Notes: generated by a model not told the origin, from the letters alone. Numbered from the stretch's first letter, positions 46,586-56,600 are shown. The stretch: 64,000 nt of DNA from Mesorhizobium tamadayense (GCF_003863365.1 NZ_RQXT01000014.1:59516-123515); one strand, 5' to 3'. Numbers and translations: made by a program.

Positions 46586-47818
46586 TCATATGAGGGCGGC
46601 GCAACCTTCTCGAATGCGGGCCATGCCCAAACGCAATTCGGCTTCAGAACTGGCGAAGGAAATGCGAAAGAAGCCTGGGGTCCCGAACGCCGATCCGGGG
46701 ACAATTGAGACCCCGCAGTCGTGCAGAAGATACTGGCAAAGGTGTTCGTCGTCGCTCAACGTCTCACCTCTTGGTGTCAACTTTCCGAACAACGCCCGCC
46801 AATCGACGAACGCGTAAAAGGTTCCGTCGGGCTCGGTCACTTTCAGATCCGGGCAATGCGACAGCTCGGTTATCACAAGATCGCGCCGGGCCCGGTATTC
46901 ACCCAAGTAGCGCCGCACAGAGTCCTGCGGCCCCCGCAAGGCCTCGGCGGCAGCCGCTTGCGCAATAGAACACGGGCAAGAGGTGGACTGGCTCAGAACC
47001 GCCTTAATCACCTTCATGAGGGGCGCCGGTCCGCCTGCATAACCGATGCGCCATCCGGTCATCGCATATGCCTTCGAGACACCGTTGATTGTGAGGATGC
47101 GGCCTTGCAAATCCGGGCGGAGCTGAGCTGGAGTGAGGAACGGCTCATCCTGGAAGATGATGTGTTCGTACATGTCGTCGACCATAAGCCAAACATGCGG
47201 ATGTCGCTCGATGACCTCTAGGATCGGTTCATAATCCGACCTCCGATAGATCGCTCCGGATGGGTTGGACGGGGAATTGATGAGCAGCCAGCGGGTATTC
47301 GGAGTGATCGCCCGCTCGAGGTCCTCGGCCCGCAGTTTGAAGCCGTCCTGCGCGTGCGTCGGCAGAACCACAGCCCGCGCGCCCATCATTTCGACGATGT
47401 CGCTGTAGCTCACCCAGTAAGGTGCCGGAAGAATAACTTCGTCACCTGGATTGAGAGTCGCGAAGAAGGCGCTGAACAGCACCATTTTCGCGCCCGAGGT
47501 AACGACGATCTGGTCGTCTTCGAAGTAAATGCCGTTCTCTCTCGCGAATTTCTCCTGCACGGCAGATTTGACCGCGGGAGTGCCGTCGAGCGCGGTGTAA
47601 TGCGTATCTCCAGCTCGCATTGCGCGAATAGCGGCTTCGACAATGTTGCCCGGCGTCGCGAAATCGGGCTCACCCAAGTGCATGCTCGCGATCTGCCGCC
47701 CTTGGCGTTTCAGCTCCGCAGTGGCAGCGGTCATTCGCGTAATTGCCGATGGACCTACTTTCGAAAGCGCCGGGGACGGGCGGAAGACCGGGGCCACAGA
47801 ATTTGTTGCGTCAGCCAT
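46586..47818 (-). CDS. Class I/II PLP-dependent aminotransferase
   Basis: A fold-type-I aminotransferase of 410 residues, of the aspartate/aromatic Igamma type. It has IASMHLGEPDFATPGNIVEA, LLINSPSNPSGAIYRRSDYE (Asn contact), the PLP Lys in INGVSKAYAMTGWRIGYAGG, and the carboxylate-binding Arg in GFFRISFASSE. It converts an amino acid to its 2-oxo acid. It lies directly downstream of the FAD-linked oxidase on the same strand with a 42-bp gap, which suggests a linked 2-oxo/2-hydroxy acid pathway. Confidence 0.9.
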   Translation of the reverse strand: MADATNSVAPVFRPSPALSKVGPSAITRMTAATAELKRQGRQIASMHLGEPDFATPGNIVEAAIRAMRAGDTHYTALDGTPAVKSAVQEKFARENGIYFEDDQIVVTSGAKMVLFSAFFATLNPGDEVILPAPYWVSYSDIVEMMGARAVVLPTHAQDGFKLRAEDLERAITPNTRWLLINSPSNPSGAIYRRSDYEPILEVIERHPHVWLMVDDMYEHIIFQDEPFLTPAQLRPDLQGRILTINGVSKAYAMTGWRIGYAGGPAPLMKVIKAVLSQSTSCPCSIAQAAAAEALRGPQDSVRRYLGEYRARRDLVITELSHCPDLKVTEPDGTFYAFVDWRALFGKLTPRGETLSDDEHLCQYLLHDCGVSIVPGSAFGTPGFFRISFASSEAELRLGMARIREGCAALI

Positions 47819-47860
47819 ATTGATCTATGCTCCAGCTATAAGATTCGTAATATCGGCGCA

Positions 47861-49285
47861 CTACCACAGTACCGGAACACCCAATGGGCTCGGTGACGTC
47901 GAATTCTTTAACGCAGCAGATAGCCTCTTTGAGGTCTCGTCTGTAAATCGATCATAATATACTTGGTTTTTTCGACCGATATTATGCTCTGCGCTGAAGC
48001 TTCCGCCATACTCGTTTACGACAATGTTATAGACCAGCGATCGTATTCGTCCCTCATAGTCGGGGTCGGCCGCATTGGCGCTATCACGGTCGACGACCAA
48101 ATTGAAATGAACGCCCCCATCACCAATATGGCCGAACTCGCAAATTCGAACGTCCGGGAAGGCCGCTGGAAGATCGGTCCTCATTCGTTTCAGGAAGCGC
48201 ATGACGTCGCCACGTTTGAACGCGATATCAAGCGCCACCAGCTTGCCAGCAGCTTTCACCCCTTCGGAAATCGCATGCCTCAAAGCCCAAAGCTCGTCCG
48301 ATGGGCCGACGAGAACGTCCTCCAGTAACTCATCATTGCCATCCCAGATCTCGGACAGAATAGTCTGTAGCTGTTCGTCTATGAGAATCTCGCTTTGTTG
48401 AGCTTCCCAACTTCGAGAGATCTCGACTAAAATTGCGTATTCGGGGTACTCGCGTTGGGGAAATGGGTTCTTGAGCCGCGGCACGTGAGCCAATGCAGCT
48501 GCAATAGCATTCCCCGACATGCCCTCAAAGGCCGAGAGGCTGGGGCCGGCTCGCCTTTCAACTAGATCTAGCAGAGGAAGGACGGCGTCGAGACTTTTCG
48601 GCACTAATAGTGCTGTTGCTACTTGCTGAGGCACGGGCTCCAGATTGAGCACACATTCCGCGACGATACCAAAAACACCACAAGTACCGATAAAAAGCTG
48701 CTTCCAATCGACCCCAACATTGCTTTTGCGAAGAGATGACCCAAGCTTCACGACGGATCCCTTCTCGTCCGCGAAAACGACTGTGAGGCCCAGAGTGTTT
48801 CGCCGAACGTCTCCGTAACGGATGAAGCGCGCACCACCCGTGTTAGTCGCGATCATGCCTCCGACTAAGGGGTCGGCGCCAAGATCAATCGGGAAGAAAA
48901 GGCCGTGTTGTTCCGACCGAGCATTTAGCTCGGATAGCCGATAGCCTGCATCGAGATGAACCGACCGGTTTTCCGCATCAATCTCCAAGCGATTGCGGAG
49001 ACGCTCCAGGCTAATAACTGCTTGGGTTCCGCTTGGATCGGGCGTTGACCCGGCTACAACCCCCGTGTTTGCTGATTGCGGAATGATGGGGATCGAGTTT
49101 CGAACGCAAAAGCTAACGGCAGCAGATAGTTCCGATACCGTCGCAGGCCGAAGCACGAATGCGGCTTTTCCCACATCGAACCGGGCGCCGGACTCATAGG
49201 GCAAGCAATCGTTCCCGGTAAGAACGCCGTCATTGCCCAAAAGATGCCTTAGCTGTTCAATTTGAGCTTTGTTGGTCTTTCCCAT
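47861..49285 (-). CDS. FAD-linked 2-hydroxyacid oxidase/dehydrogenase (D-lactate/glycolate type)
   Basis: 474 residues. The PCMH-type FAD-binding domain has PIIPQSANTGVVAGSTPD and GADPLVGGMIATNTGGARFI; the FAD-oxidase C-terminal domain has FGHIGDGGVHFNLVV and YGGSFSAEHNIGRKN. It would oxidise a D-2-hydroxy acid to the oxo acid. The start at 49285 (MGKTNKAQIEQLRHLLGNDG) is chosen because homology begins there; the frame is open 25 codons further upstream. Confidence 0.9.
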   Translation of the reverse strand: MGKTNKAQIEQLRHLLGNDGVLTGNDCLPYESGARFDVGKAAFVLRPATVSELSAAVSFCVRNSIPIIPQSANTGVVAGSTPDPSGTQAVISLERLRNRLEIDAENRSVHLDAGYRLSELNARSEQHGLFFPIDLGADPLVGGMIATNTGGARFIRYGDVRRNTLGLTVVFADEKGSVVKLGSSLRKSNVGVDWKQLFIGTCGVFGIVAECVLNLEPVPQQVATALLVPKSLDAVLPLLDLVERRAGPSLSAFEGMSGNAIAAALAHVPRLKNPFPQREYPEYAILVEISRSWEAQQSEILIDEQLQTILSEIWDGNDELLEDVLVGPSDELWALRHAISEGVKAAGKLVALDIAFKRGDVMRFLKRMRTDLPAAFPDVRICEFGHIGDGGVHFNLVVDRDSANAADPDYEGRIRSLVYNIVVNEYGGSFSAEHNIGRKNQVYYDRFTDETSKRLSAALKNSTSPSPLGVPVLW

Positions 49286-49383
49286 TTTTGGCGCCTTATT
49301 GCTTCCGATGCCCTGTACATTGATACATGAGCGAAACTTGGTCTTGTTAAACAAGCCCACGACTTTAACTCTGATTCAACTTA

Positions 49384-49674
49384 TCAGCTGTTGTAAGGCA
49401 GATTTTGATAGACCGGCATCCCGGGGGCATCGGCTTTGTATATCTTGGTAGCGTCGAGACTAATTCGCCCGTCGCGCTCATAGACTCGGTCGCAGATCTC
49501 ACACGCCCTAAAGTTTATGTGACTTAAGTACCTGCTCCCAAAGCGTCTTGCCGCGCGCCAGGCTCTCAATCCACTTTGAAGGAAAACGTCAAACGCCTTG
49601 GCATTGCAGTCAAACATCGCAGGGCACATGTTTATATAACCCTGTCGGGAACTTAAGGTCGCTTCAATATCCAA
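49384..49674 (-). CDS. Hypothetical protein, 96 residues
   Basis: I do not recognise it. It overlaps the end of the dehydrogenase by 11 bases on the same strand. It is rich in Arg and has a possible short helix AFDVFLQSGLRAWRAARRFG and two Cys in FRACEICDRVY. It could be a small coupled gene or a chance frame. Confidence 0.35.
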   Translation of the reverse strand: MDIEATLSSRQGYINMCPAMFDCNAKAFDVFLQSGLRAWRAARRFGSRYLSHINFRACEICDRVYERDGRISLDATKIYKADAPGMPVYQNLPYNS

Positions 49675-50638
49675 GATTCACATTGTAGACGGGATGAGGA
49701 GGACGACCCGTCTCCATCTTGATGATGTTTTCAGCTATACGCTTGGCCCCGTACTTGACATTTGTCGGGGCGGCAGCATGTGGCGTTATAACTACGGAAG
49801 GATGACTCCAGTAGGGGCTGAGCGATGGCAAAGGTTCCTCGCGAAAAACGTCCAGCACCGCTCCCGCCAGGTGCCCTTCATCAAGGAGTTTCACCAGATC
49901 GTCATCGACGACCGCCTCGCCTCGCCCCATATTGATGAGAAAGGCGCCCTTCGGCATCAGTCTCAAGCGCGCATCATTCAACAGGTTCGCGGTTTCTGGA
50001 GTAGGAGGCAGCACGGAAATGAGGATTTCGCTCCGCCTCAACAGTTGAGTGAGGCCCTCCTCGCCAACGAAGCAGGATACACCTTCGATATCCTTCTTTG
50101 AGCGGCTCCACCCGCCAACGTCAAAGTGCGCATCCCGGAGCATCTCGGCAAGTTTCCCTCCAATTTCGCCGAGACCGAGAACACCGACTTTTCGATCCTC
50201 GTTGGCTGGATAGGGATGCCGCTTCCAGAGCTTTGATTGCTTCTGTCGCAGATAATGATCGAACCCCCTGTGAAAATGTAAGGTCCAATGCAGAGCATAC
50301 AGCGACATGTCTAAACTGAGCGCATCGTCGGTGAGGCGGACGATGGGAATGTCTCGCGGCACGTGCGGGTCGCGCAGGATATGCGAAACGCCAGCTCCAA
50401 TGGAAAATATTGCCTTGATGTTGGGGTATTTCTCAATCTCTCCGATAGGAGGCATCCAAGTCATAATGTAGTCAACCTCGCCGCGATTCCCCACGTCGGG
50501 AAACACACGAAAGTCAATATCTCCGACCAACTCTTCCATGAAGAATTTCCACTCCCGCGCGTTTCCCTGCTCCCAGAGAAATAATACGCAAGGCTTGGCC
50601 GACTGTGCGCTCAGACCGGATGTCATTTTATCGCTCAT
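49664..50638 (-). CDS. ghrA: D-2-hydroxyacid dehydrogenase (glyoxylate/hydroxypyruvate reductase A type)
   Basis: 324 residues of the D-isomer-specific 2-hydroxyacid dehydrogenase family, GhrA branch. NAD(P) motif: GVLGLGEIGGKLAEMLRDA. Catalytic residues: Arg in INMGRGEAVVDDD, Glu in VFREEPLP, His in VVITPHAAAPT. It reduces glyoxylate, hydroxypyruvate or another 2-oxo acid. Its start overlaps the end of the GntR gene by 11 bases, so the two are co-transcribed. Confidence 0.88.
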   Translation of the reverse strand: MSDKMTSGLSAQSAKPCVLFLWEQGNAREWKFFMEELVGDIDFRVFPDVGNRGEVDYIMTWMPPIGEIEKYPNIKAIFSIGAGVSHILRDPHVPRDIPIVRLTDDALSLDMSLYALHWTLHFHRGFDHYLRQKQSKLWKRHPYPANEDRKVGVLGLGEIGGKLAEMLRDAHFDVGGWSRSKKDIEGVSCFVGEEGLTQLLRRSEILISVLPPTPETANLLNDARLRLMPKGAFLINMGRGEAVVDDDLVKLLDEGHLAGAVLDVFREEPLPSLSPYWSHPSVVITPHAAAPTNVKYGAKRIAENIIKMETGRPPHPVYNVNLGY

Positions 50639-51416
50639 TAATCTCTACCAGATCTATGCCAGACGCTTTCAGTGACTCGATCGTCGACTGAATGTGCGAG
50701 TTCATTTCGGCAACCGCGATTGTTGATTGCCGTCGCCTAATTGCGTTGTAGATCGCCTCATGCTCTTGATTTGCATTCTCGAGGCGAGACAGAAATCGCT
50801 CCACCGAGTTTCGAACAAGCAAAACCCTTTCGTGAAGCTTTGTGAGGATGCCCATCAAAACCTCATTGCCTGTTGATTTGGCTATTGCCAAATGAAACTC
50901 AGAATCAAGAAGGTTGAACGCGCTGCCATCTCGCCTCCCTGCCGCTGTTCTCATCGCCTCAATCATTGCTCTCAATTCGCTAAGCTCCGCGTCGGTGATC
51001 GTTTCAGCAGCTATTGAGGCAGAGAGACATTCCAAGTTCTGGCGAACCCGATAGATGTCGATCATCTCGGAAACTGATATTCGGCTGACGACATAGGCCC
51101 GCCCCTGTCGCACCAGGAGCCCTTCTTCAAGCAGCCTCAACAGAGCCTCGCGAACTGGCGTTCTGGATCCGCCGAACGATTCAGCCACGGTGGTCTCATA
51201 TAGACGCTCGTCCGATTTCAGCGAGGCCGACAAAATATCTTCTTTCAGCCTGGAATACACGTCGTCGCTCAGCCGAGCGGACGTCGGCATATACATACGG
51301 CTGGACGACCGTTTGCGGGCTATTGCATTTGACTCGGACAAAGCGTTGCTACCTTCAGAAAGCGACTTCCGCGGGAATGTCCCCGCGCCTGATACAAGCC
51401 TCAAACAATTGAGCAT
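50628..51416 (-). CDS. GntR-family regulator (FCD domain)
   Basis: 262 residues at most. The N-terminal winged helix has DDVYSRLKEDILSASLKSDE and GGSRTPVREALLRLLEEGLL; the C-terminal FCD domain has LLDSEFHLAIAKSTGNEVL (metal-binding Asp/His) and ANQEHEAIYNAIRRR. The start is either 51416 or an internal ATG at 51296, which is closer to the domain. First gene of the unit with ghrA; a likely local repressor responding to a carboxylic acid. Confidence 0.88.
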   Translation of the reverse strand: MLNCLRLVSGAGTFPRKSLSEGSNALSESNAIARKRSSSRMYMPTSARLSDDVYSRLKEDILSASLKSDERLYETTVAESFGGSRTPVREALLRLLEEGLLVRQGRAYVVSRISVSEMIDIYRVRQNLECLSASIAAETITDAELSELRAMIEAMRTAAGRRDGSAFNLLDSEFHLAIAKSTGNEVLMGILTKLHERVLLVRNSVERFLSRLENANQEHEAIYNAIRRRQSTIAVAEMNSHIQSTIESLKASGIDLVEINER

Positions 51417-51733
51417 CCAAGCGAGAAACCCCCTTCACAATACATATCCACGCATAGTCACGTCGCCCCCAACGCCGCTAATGTATACCGAACGTAAGCT
51501 CTGTCAATCAGGAACGGTGCTTGGACGCCGCCTTTTTCGCCTGCTGATCGATAGGGAGCGATCACCGAGACTGCCAGAATGTTGAGGAAAGGTCGGATCA
51601 GGAGCTCGGCAAAGGGGAGGCGCGATGCCGCACTTCTCAAATGGCGATCCCTATTGACAGTCTATAATGTACACTGAATTGTAAAAGAGGTACTCCTCAG
51701 CCGAAGGGATCGTCAGCGCTTCCCTGCTTTTCC
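51417..51733. promoter_or_regulatory. Divergent promoter region between gntR and the TPP enzyme
   Basis: 317 bp without a gene. TCTATAATGTACACTGAATTGTA near 51660 is AT-rich and contains a dyad-like TGTACA, a plausible operator for the GntR protein. Confidence 0.4.
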
Positions 51734-53362
51734 ATGGCTAGTGACGGGGCGTCGCCAACCATCGCCTCTCCGGTCAGAATACGGGCATTCTCGATGACAA
51801 CGACTCCGACTTCCAACGAAATGAACGGCGCGGAAAGCCTCGTGCATACCTTGCTGCGGTCAAGAGTCGACACTTGCTTCGCCAATCCAGGCACCAGCGA
51901 AATGCATTTCGTGGGCGCGCTGGACAAGGTTCCGGGGATGCACTGCATTCTGGGCCTCCAAGAGAATATCGTAACCGGGATGGCGGATGGATATTATCGC
52001 ATCGCGCGCAGGCCAGCGTGCACTTTGCTCCATTGCGGTCCTGGCTTGGCCAACGGCATGGGCAATTTGCACAACGCCCGCAGGGCCAGGGCCGGAATCG
52101 TAAATATCGTAGGTGACCAGGCTACTTATCATCGTCCCTTCGACGCGCCGCTGACGGCCGACACCGAAGGCATGGCGCGTACTGTTTCTCATTGGGTGCG
52201 AACGAGCACTGATGTTACGGAGGTTGGCCGAGATGCGGCTGCCGCCGTTCAAGCCGCGAGCGCACTGTCAGGCCAGATCGCTACATTAATCCTTCCAGCG
52301 GATGCGTCATGGAAACGCGGAGGGGCGATAGCGGGGCCGCTTGCAGTCCCCGCCCCACCGCCGATCGATCCTCACGCCGTGGAAAATGCGGCAGGCATCC
52401 TGCATTCCAAAAAGAACGTTCTCATCCTCTTAGCCGATCAAGCGACATTTGCTCCGTCCCAAGCGCTGGCGTGGCGGGTTGCTCGTGCTACAGGCGCGAC
52501 CTTGCTCGCGAGCTATACAAATGCACATATGGCGCGCGGCCGCGGAAGGTTGCAACTAGAGCGCGTCTCCTACGGAACTGACGCAGCAATCGAGGAATTA
52601 AGCCGTTTTGAACAAATTATCCTCGTGAACGCAAAGGCCCCGGTTGGCTTCTTTGCCTATCCAGGTAAACCCTCGACGCAGTATGCCTCCAATGCACAAA
52701 TCCATGTTCTCTCACGCCCTGACCAGGACTCAGTTGCGGCCCTACAGGCACTCGTCGACGAGTTGCAGGCACCGGAGGTGGCGATCCCCGATCCCGGTCC
52801 ACGTCCGAACGCGGTAAGCGGTGCGCCGACGCAGGAAGGCTTGGCGCTTACCTTGGCCGCCCTAATGCCAGAAGACTCAATCGTATCTAACGAAAGCATC
52901 TCGTTCGGCCGTGACCTCTATAAGTTCACCCATGCCGCTCCCGCCCACGATTGGTTAAACTTGAGCGGCGGCGCGATCGGCGACGGGTTGCCGGTTGCCA
53001 CCGGAGCAGCCGTTGCCGCAAAGGGACGTAGACGAGTCATTAGCCTTCAGGCCGACGGGTCCGCGATGTACTCGCTACAGGCCCTCTGGACACAGGCGCG
53101 CGAGCGTTTGCCTTGTACAACAATTCTTCTCAATAATAAAAAATACAACATTCTTATAGGCGAGTATAAGAACGTTGGCGCAGTTCCTGGGCCGACCGCA
53201 ATGGGCATGCTGGACCTATCAAATCCCGATCTTAACTGGGTAAAACTTGCCAACGGATTGGGGGTTGAAGCCGCGCACGCGAGTTCTTTGGAACAATGTG
53301 CGGACCTTATGAGGCAAAGCTTTAAACAGCAGTCTCCCTTCCTAATAGATCTCTCCATCTAG
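51734..53362 (+). CDS. Thiamine-pyrophosphate enzyme (acetolactate synthase/benzoylformate decarboxylase-like)
   Basis: Up to 542 residues, three-domain TPP fold. The PYR domain has the catalytic Glu in LGLQENIVTGMADGYY; the PP domain has the Mg/TPP motif ADGSAMYSLQALWTQ ending at LLNNKKYNILIGEY. Alternative starts at 51794 or 51821 are closer to the first conserved residues (NGAESLVHTLL); none has a clear ribosome site. It would decarboxylate or condense a 2-oxo acid, which fits the aminotransferase and hydroxyacid enzymes beside it. Confidence 0.88.
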   Translation: MASDGASPTIASPVRIRAFSMTTTPTSNEMNGAESLVHTLLRSRVDTCFANPGTSEMHFVGALDKVPGMHCILGLQENIVTGMADGYYRIARRPACTLLHCGPGLANGMGNLHNARRARAGIVNIVGDQATYHRPFDAPLTADTEGMARTVSHWVRTSTDVTEVGRDAAAAVQAASALSGQIATLILPADASWKRGGAIAGPLAVPAPPPIDPHAVENAAGILHSKKNVLILLADQATFAPSQALAWRVARATGATLLASYTNAHMARGRGRLQLERVSYGTDAAIEELSRFEQIILVNAKAPVGFFAYPGKPSTQYASNAQIHVLSRPDQDSVAALQALVDELQAPEVAIPDPGPRPNAVSGAPTQEGLALTLAALMPEDSIVSNESISFGRDLYKFTHAAPAHDWLNLSGGAIGDGLPVATGAAVAAKGRRRVISLQADGSAMYSLQALWTQARERLPCTTILLNNKKYNILIGEYKNVGAVPGPTAMGMLDLSNPDLNWVKLANGLGVEAAHASSLEQCADLMRQSFKQQSPFLIDLSI

Positions 53363-53735
53363 CAGCTCTCATGAGGCAAACTATCAAACTCCGGGTGGCG
53401 CAGCCATTTGGGTTCGACCCGCAAGCCTGTGGATCTATAAAGGGAGAACTACTATCGCTCGAATAGAAACCAAAATCAGATGGGCACCTCGAACTACCGG
53501 CATTTCAGGTTGGCATATGCCCAGTCGAAGCTGGCATCAGCCCTGCACTTGAAGACGATGCGCCGGTAGTGATTGCCCGCCATAACGATAGCGCCGGAGG
53601 GGCCGCCCTGGGATCCTGTCGCGGCGCGCCTCTGCTTCCAGGCAGGAGAAGGAGCCACGTTTCCGCTACGCATCCCAGTGAATGAGCTCAGGCCGCCAAA
53701 AGGCCATGATTTTTGTGGCGTCCAGATGCAATTGA
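53363..53735. other. Non-coding stretch with a short unidentified relic
   Basis: The minus strand at 53500-53735 reads NHYRRIVFKCRADASFDWAY and similar, which looks like the tail of a former gene, but I cannot assign it. Confidence 0.35.
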
Positions 53736-54683
53736 TCAACGACGGCTTTGAACACGCTCGGCACTTGGGGTGTGGTCGTATTTTTCTTTGTAAACGCGAG
53801 AGAAGTGGCTGGAGCTGACGAACCCACTCGCCATGGCGACTTCAGTGACAGATAGATTGGTCTGTCGCAACAGCTCGCGCGCCTTGTGCAATCTTATTTG
53901 AATGTAATGTTCCCCGAGCGAGTGGCCGAGGTGCCGCTGAAATAGGCGCTCCAAGTGACGAATTGAAACTTGAGCAACCTTAGACAGTTCCTTGCGAGAG
54001 AGCGGTCTTTCCGTGCTCTGTTCCATTCGACCGACCGCCCGCAACAAAGGTGCGCTTGTTACTCCGAGGCGCTCCCGCAGTTCCATTCGCTGCGGACCTT
54101 CGCCTTCCCTTATCTGGGTCTGCAACAACCAATCGCTAACTGCGATGGCCAACTCGGGGCCGTTTTGTTGAGCGATGAGCGCATGCATCATGTCGAGGGA
54201 GGCACTGCCTCCGCCAGATGTTAGTCGATCGCGATCAATTTCGAAAAGAGACCTTCGCAGGTCCAGATTTGGATAATCTTCAACAAAGGCAGGTGCATGC
54301 TCCCAGTGCAGTGTAATGCGATAACCAGAGAGTATTCCGGCTCGCGCAAGGATGTATGCCCCACCAGACAATCCTCCAATTTTGGTGTTCTGCCGTGAGA
54401 GCCACTTCAGCCACTTGAAAGTGGGTTCATGCTTGAATAACGCCGGATTTCCACCCGCACAAACGAACAAATAGTCAAAATTCTGGTCCGTACCTAGCTT
54501 ATCATCCGGTGCAAAGCTTAGATTGTTAGAGGCCTCAACCGTCAGTCCATCGATGGAAATAAGGCTCCACCTGTATAGCTGCTTCCCGGAGAGCGTATTG
54601 GCAGCCCGTAACGATTCGATAACGGACGCAAACGAGAGCAACGGGAAGCCGGGGATCAGAAGAAATCCTACATGGACCGTCAT
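53736..54683 (-). CDS. GlxA-family AraC transcriptional regulator (second)
   Basis: 315 residues with the same architecture as the gene at 45178: DJ-1/PfpI-like sensor (GFLLIPGFPLLSFASVIESL, GGLSGGAYILARAGILSGYR) and AraC HTHs (LSKVAQVSIRHLERLFQRHL, EVAMASGFVSSSHFSRVYKE). It is divergent from soxBDAG with a 322-bp gap, so it is the probable activator of sarcosine oxidase, as SouR and GbdR are in Pseudomonas (known for that family; inferred here). Confidence 0.88.
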   Translation of the reverse strand: MTVHVGFLLIPGFPLLSFASVIESLRAANTLSGKQLYRWSLISIDGLTVEASNNLSFAPDDKLGTDQNFDYLFVCAGGNPALFKHEPTFKWLKWLSRQNTKIGGLSGGAYILARAGILSGYRITLHWEHAPAFVEDYPNLDLRRSLFEIDRDRLTSGGGSASLDMMHALIAQQNGPELAIAVSDWLLQTQIREGEGPQRMELRERLGVTSAPLLRAVGRMEQSTERPLSRKELSKVAQVSIRHLERLFQRHLGHSLGEHYIQIRLHKARELLRQTNLSVTEVAMASGFVSSSHFSRVYKEKYDHTPSAERVQSRR

Positions 54684-55005
54684 TGGGTCTTTGGTTGCCC
54701 CGAAATGTATGCAGAGCGCGACGGGCGGTGTCCTCGCGAGGCCCGCATTGGTTCAGCCTGATCTCACAACTTTTATCGTGATTGGCGTGCTAAGCCAAGG
54801 CATTTCACCGTACTTGCTCAGTTCGTTTCCCCCGGCAAGAGAGCCGCGAGACAAGGTGGGTCTTCGATAAAACGTATACCGGCGCTAATTGGCTGGTCGC
54901 TGTCAGGCAATTCGAGGTCGCTCTAAGGATTGCCGGCACGCTGCAATCGGCGAACAAGACGGAAGAGTTTTACTCCGTAACTGCCTAGCATTCGGACCCC
55001 CCTAT
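54684..55005. promoter_or_regulatory. Divergent control region of the glxA-type gene and soxBDAG
   Basis: 322 bp with no supported gene; promoters for both directions must lie here. The GCGTAA-N7-TTACGC dyad found near lysR is absent. Confidence 0.45.
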
Positions 55006-56256
55006 ATGCGCTACTCCGTCGTTTCGTTGCTCGCCCAAAGTTTAAGAGGCCACAAAGGCTGGACGCCCGTATGGCGCAACCCCGCGCCAAAAGCCGAGTA
55101 TGACGTCATTATCATTGGCGGGGGCGGCCATGGCCTGGCAACAGCTCATTATCTTGCCAGCCGGCACGGCATCTCCAACGTCGCTGTCCTCGAGAAAGGG
55201 TATCTCGGCTCTGGCAACGCCGGGCGTAATACCACAATCATTCGCTCGAACTACCTGCTTCCGGGCAACACACCGTTCTACGAGTTCTCGATGAAGCTCT
55301 GGGAAGGGCTCGAGCAGGATCTCAACTATAACGCCATGGTCAGCCAACGAGGCGTGCTGAACCTATGTCATACAGACGCTCAGCGTGATGCCTATGCTCG
55401 CCGCGGTAACGCGATGCGGCTCGCTGGCGTGGACGCAGAATTACTCGACCGGTCTCAGGTAAGGTCGATGTTGCCCTTCTTGGAATTCGACAATGCACGC
55501 TTTCCGATCCAAGGCGGGCTCCTCCAGCGGCGAGGCGGTACGGCCAGACACGATGCGGTTGTTTGGGGGTTCGCCCGAGCTGCTGATGGTCGCGGTGTCG
55601 ACCTAATCCAGAACTGCGAGGTCACTGGCATTACAGTTCAGGGGGGTCGCGCCGTCGGCGTCGAGACCTCGCGAGGCGCGATCCGGGCAAAGAAAGTGGC
55701 AATGGCTGTCGCCGGCAATTCCTCTCGGGTCGCAGCAATGGCTGGGCTGCGTTTGCCTATCGAGAGCCATGTTCTGCAGGCTTTCGTCTCGGAGGGCCTC
55801 AAGCCTCTCATTGACTGCGTCATGACCTTCGGCGCGGGACATTTCTACATCAGCCAGTCGGACAAAGGTGGGCTTGTCTTTGGTGGTAATATCGACGGTT
55901 ATAATTCCTATGCCCAGCGCGGAAATTTGCCCGTGGTCGAGGATGTAATGGAGTCGGCCATGGCGGTATGGCCCGGGCTCGGCCGCCTCCGCATGTTGCG
56001 CCATTGGGGCGGCATCATGGACATGTCCATGGACGGATCACCGATCATGGATCTGACGCCGGTGGAGGGACTCTATCTGAATTCGGGCTGGTGTTATGGG
56101 GGGTTCAAGGCGACACCGGCTTCTGGCTTCTGTTTTGCGCACTTGATTGCCACCGGACAACCTCATCCTGTCGCGGCAGCCTATCGCCTAGATCGCTTCG
56201 CCACGGGGCGCTTAATCGACGAAAGAGGGAATGGCGCGCAGCCAAACCTGCACTGA
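55006..56256 (+). CDS. soxB: Sarcosine oxidase subunit beta
   Basis: 416 residues. FAD-binding motif: DVIIIGGGGHGLATAHYLAS. GTARHDAVVWGFARAAD contains the His that carries covalent FMN in heterotetrameric enzymes. The ATG at 55006 (MRYSVVSLLAQSL) is preferred to an upstream in-frame start. First gene of soxBDAG. The enzyme oxidises sarcosine to glycine in the cytoplasm, making 5,10-methylene-THF and hydrogen peroxide. Confidence 0.95.
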   Translation: MRYSVVSLLAQSLRGHKGWTPVWRNPAPKAEYDVIIIGGGGHGLATAHYLASRHGISNVAVLEKGYLGSGNAGRNTTIIRSNYLLPGNTPFYEFSMKLWEGLEQDLNYNAMVSQRGVLNLCHTDAQRDAYARRGNAMRLAGVDAELLDRSQVRSMLPFLEFDNARFPIQGGLLQRRGGTARHDAVVWGFARAADGRGVDLIQNCEVTGITVQGGRAVGVETSRGAIRAKKVAMAVAGNSSRVAAMAGLRLPIESHVLQAFVSEGLKPLIDCVMTFGAGHFYISQSDKGGLVFGGNIDGYNSYAQRGNLPVVEDVMESAMAVWPGLGRLRMLRHWGGIMDMSMDGSPIMDLTPVEGLYLNSGWCYGGFKATPASGFCFAHLIATGQPHPVAAAYRLDRFATGRLIDERGNGAQPNLH

Positions 56257-56327
56257 AGAGATGGTGGCGTACGCCCCACGCCGATGCCGTGGCCTTATCC
56301 TACAACATTACCCCGAAAGTCTGATTC

Positions 56328-56600
56328 ATGCGCATCACCTGTCCACACTGCGGCGCACGCGACGTTCAAGAATTCAATTATCTCGGAGCCGCAGATCCAA
56401 AACGTCCGGAGGGGATCGCCGCGCCCGAGGCTCAGATGTTTGAGTACGTTTATCTTCGCGATAATCCGCGCGGCGACCACAATGAGCTTTGGTATCATGC
56501 CGCTGGTTGCAGGGCTTGGCTCATTGTAACCCGCAATACGCTTACTCACTCTATCTCGTCCGTCAGAACGGCAAAGTCTACTCGGGGAGCGGCGGCATGA
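56328..56600 (+). CDS. soxD: Sarcosine oxidase subunit delta
   Basis: 90 residues with the zinc-binding Cys/His set: MRITCPHCGARDVQEF and ELWYHAAGCRAWL. It starts 71 bases after soxB, and its stop overlaps the soxA start (ATGA). The gap to soxB is the largest in the operon. Confidence 0.92.
   Translation: MRITCPHCGARDVQEFNYLGAADPKRPEGIAAPEAQMFEYVYLRDNPRGDHNELWYHAAGCRAWLIVTRNTLTHSISSVRTAKSTRGAAA

Noticed and set aside
53573..53818. Plus-strand frame overlapping the end of the second GlxA regulator
   Set aside because: It overlaps a well-supported gene on the other strand and has no recognisable features.
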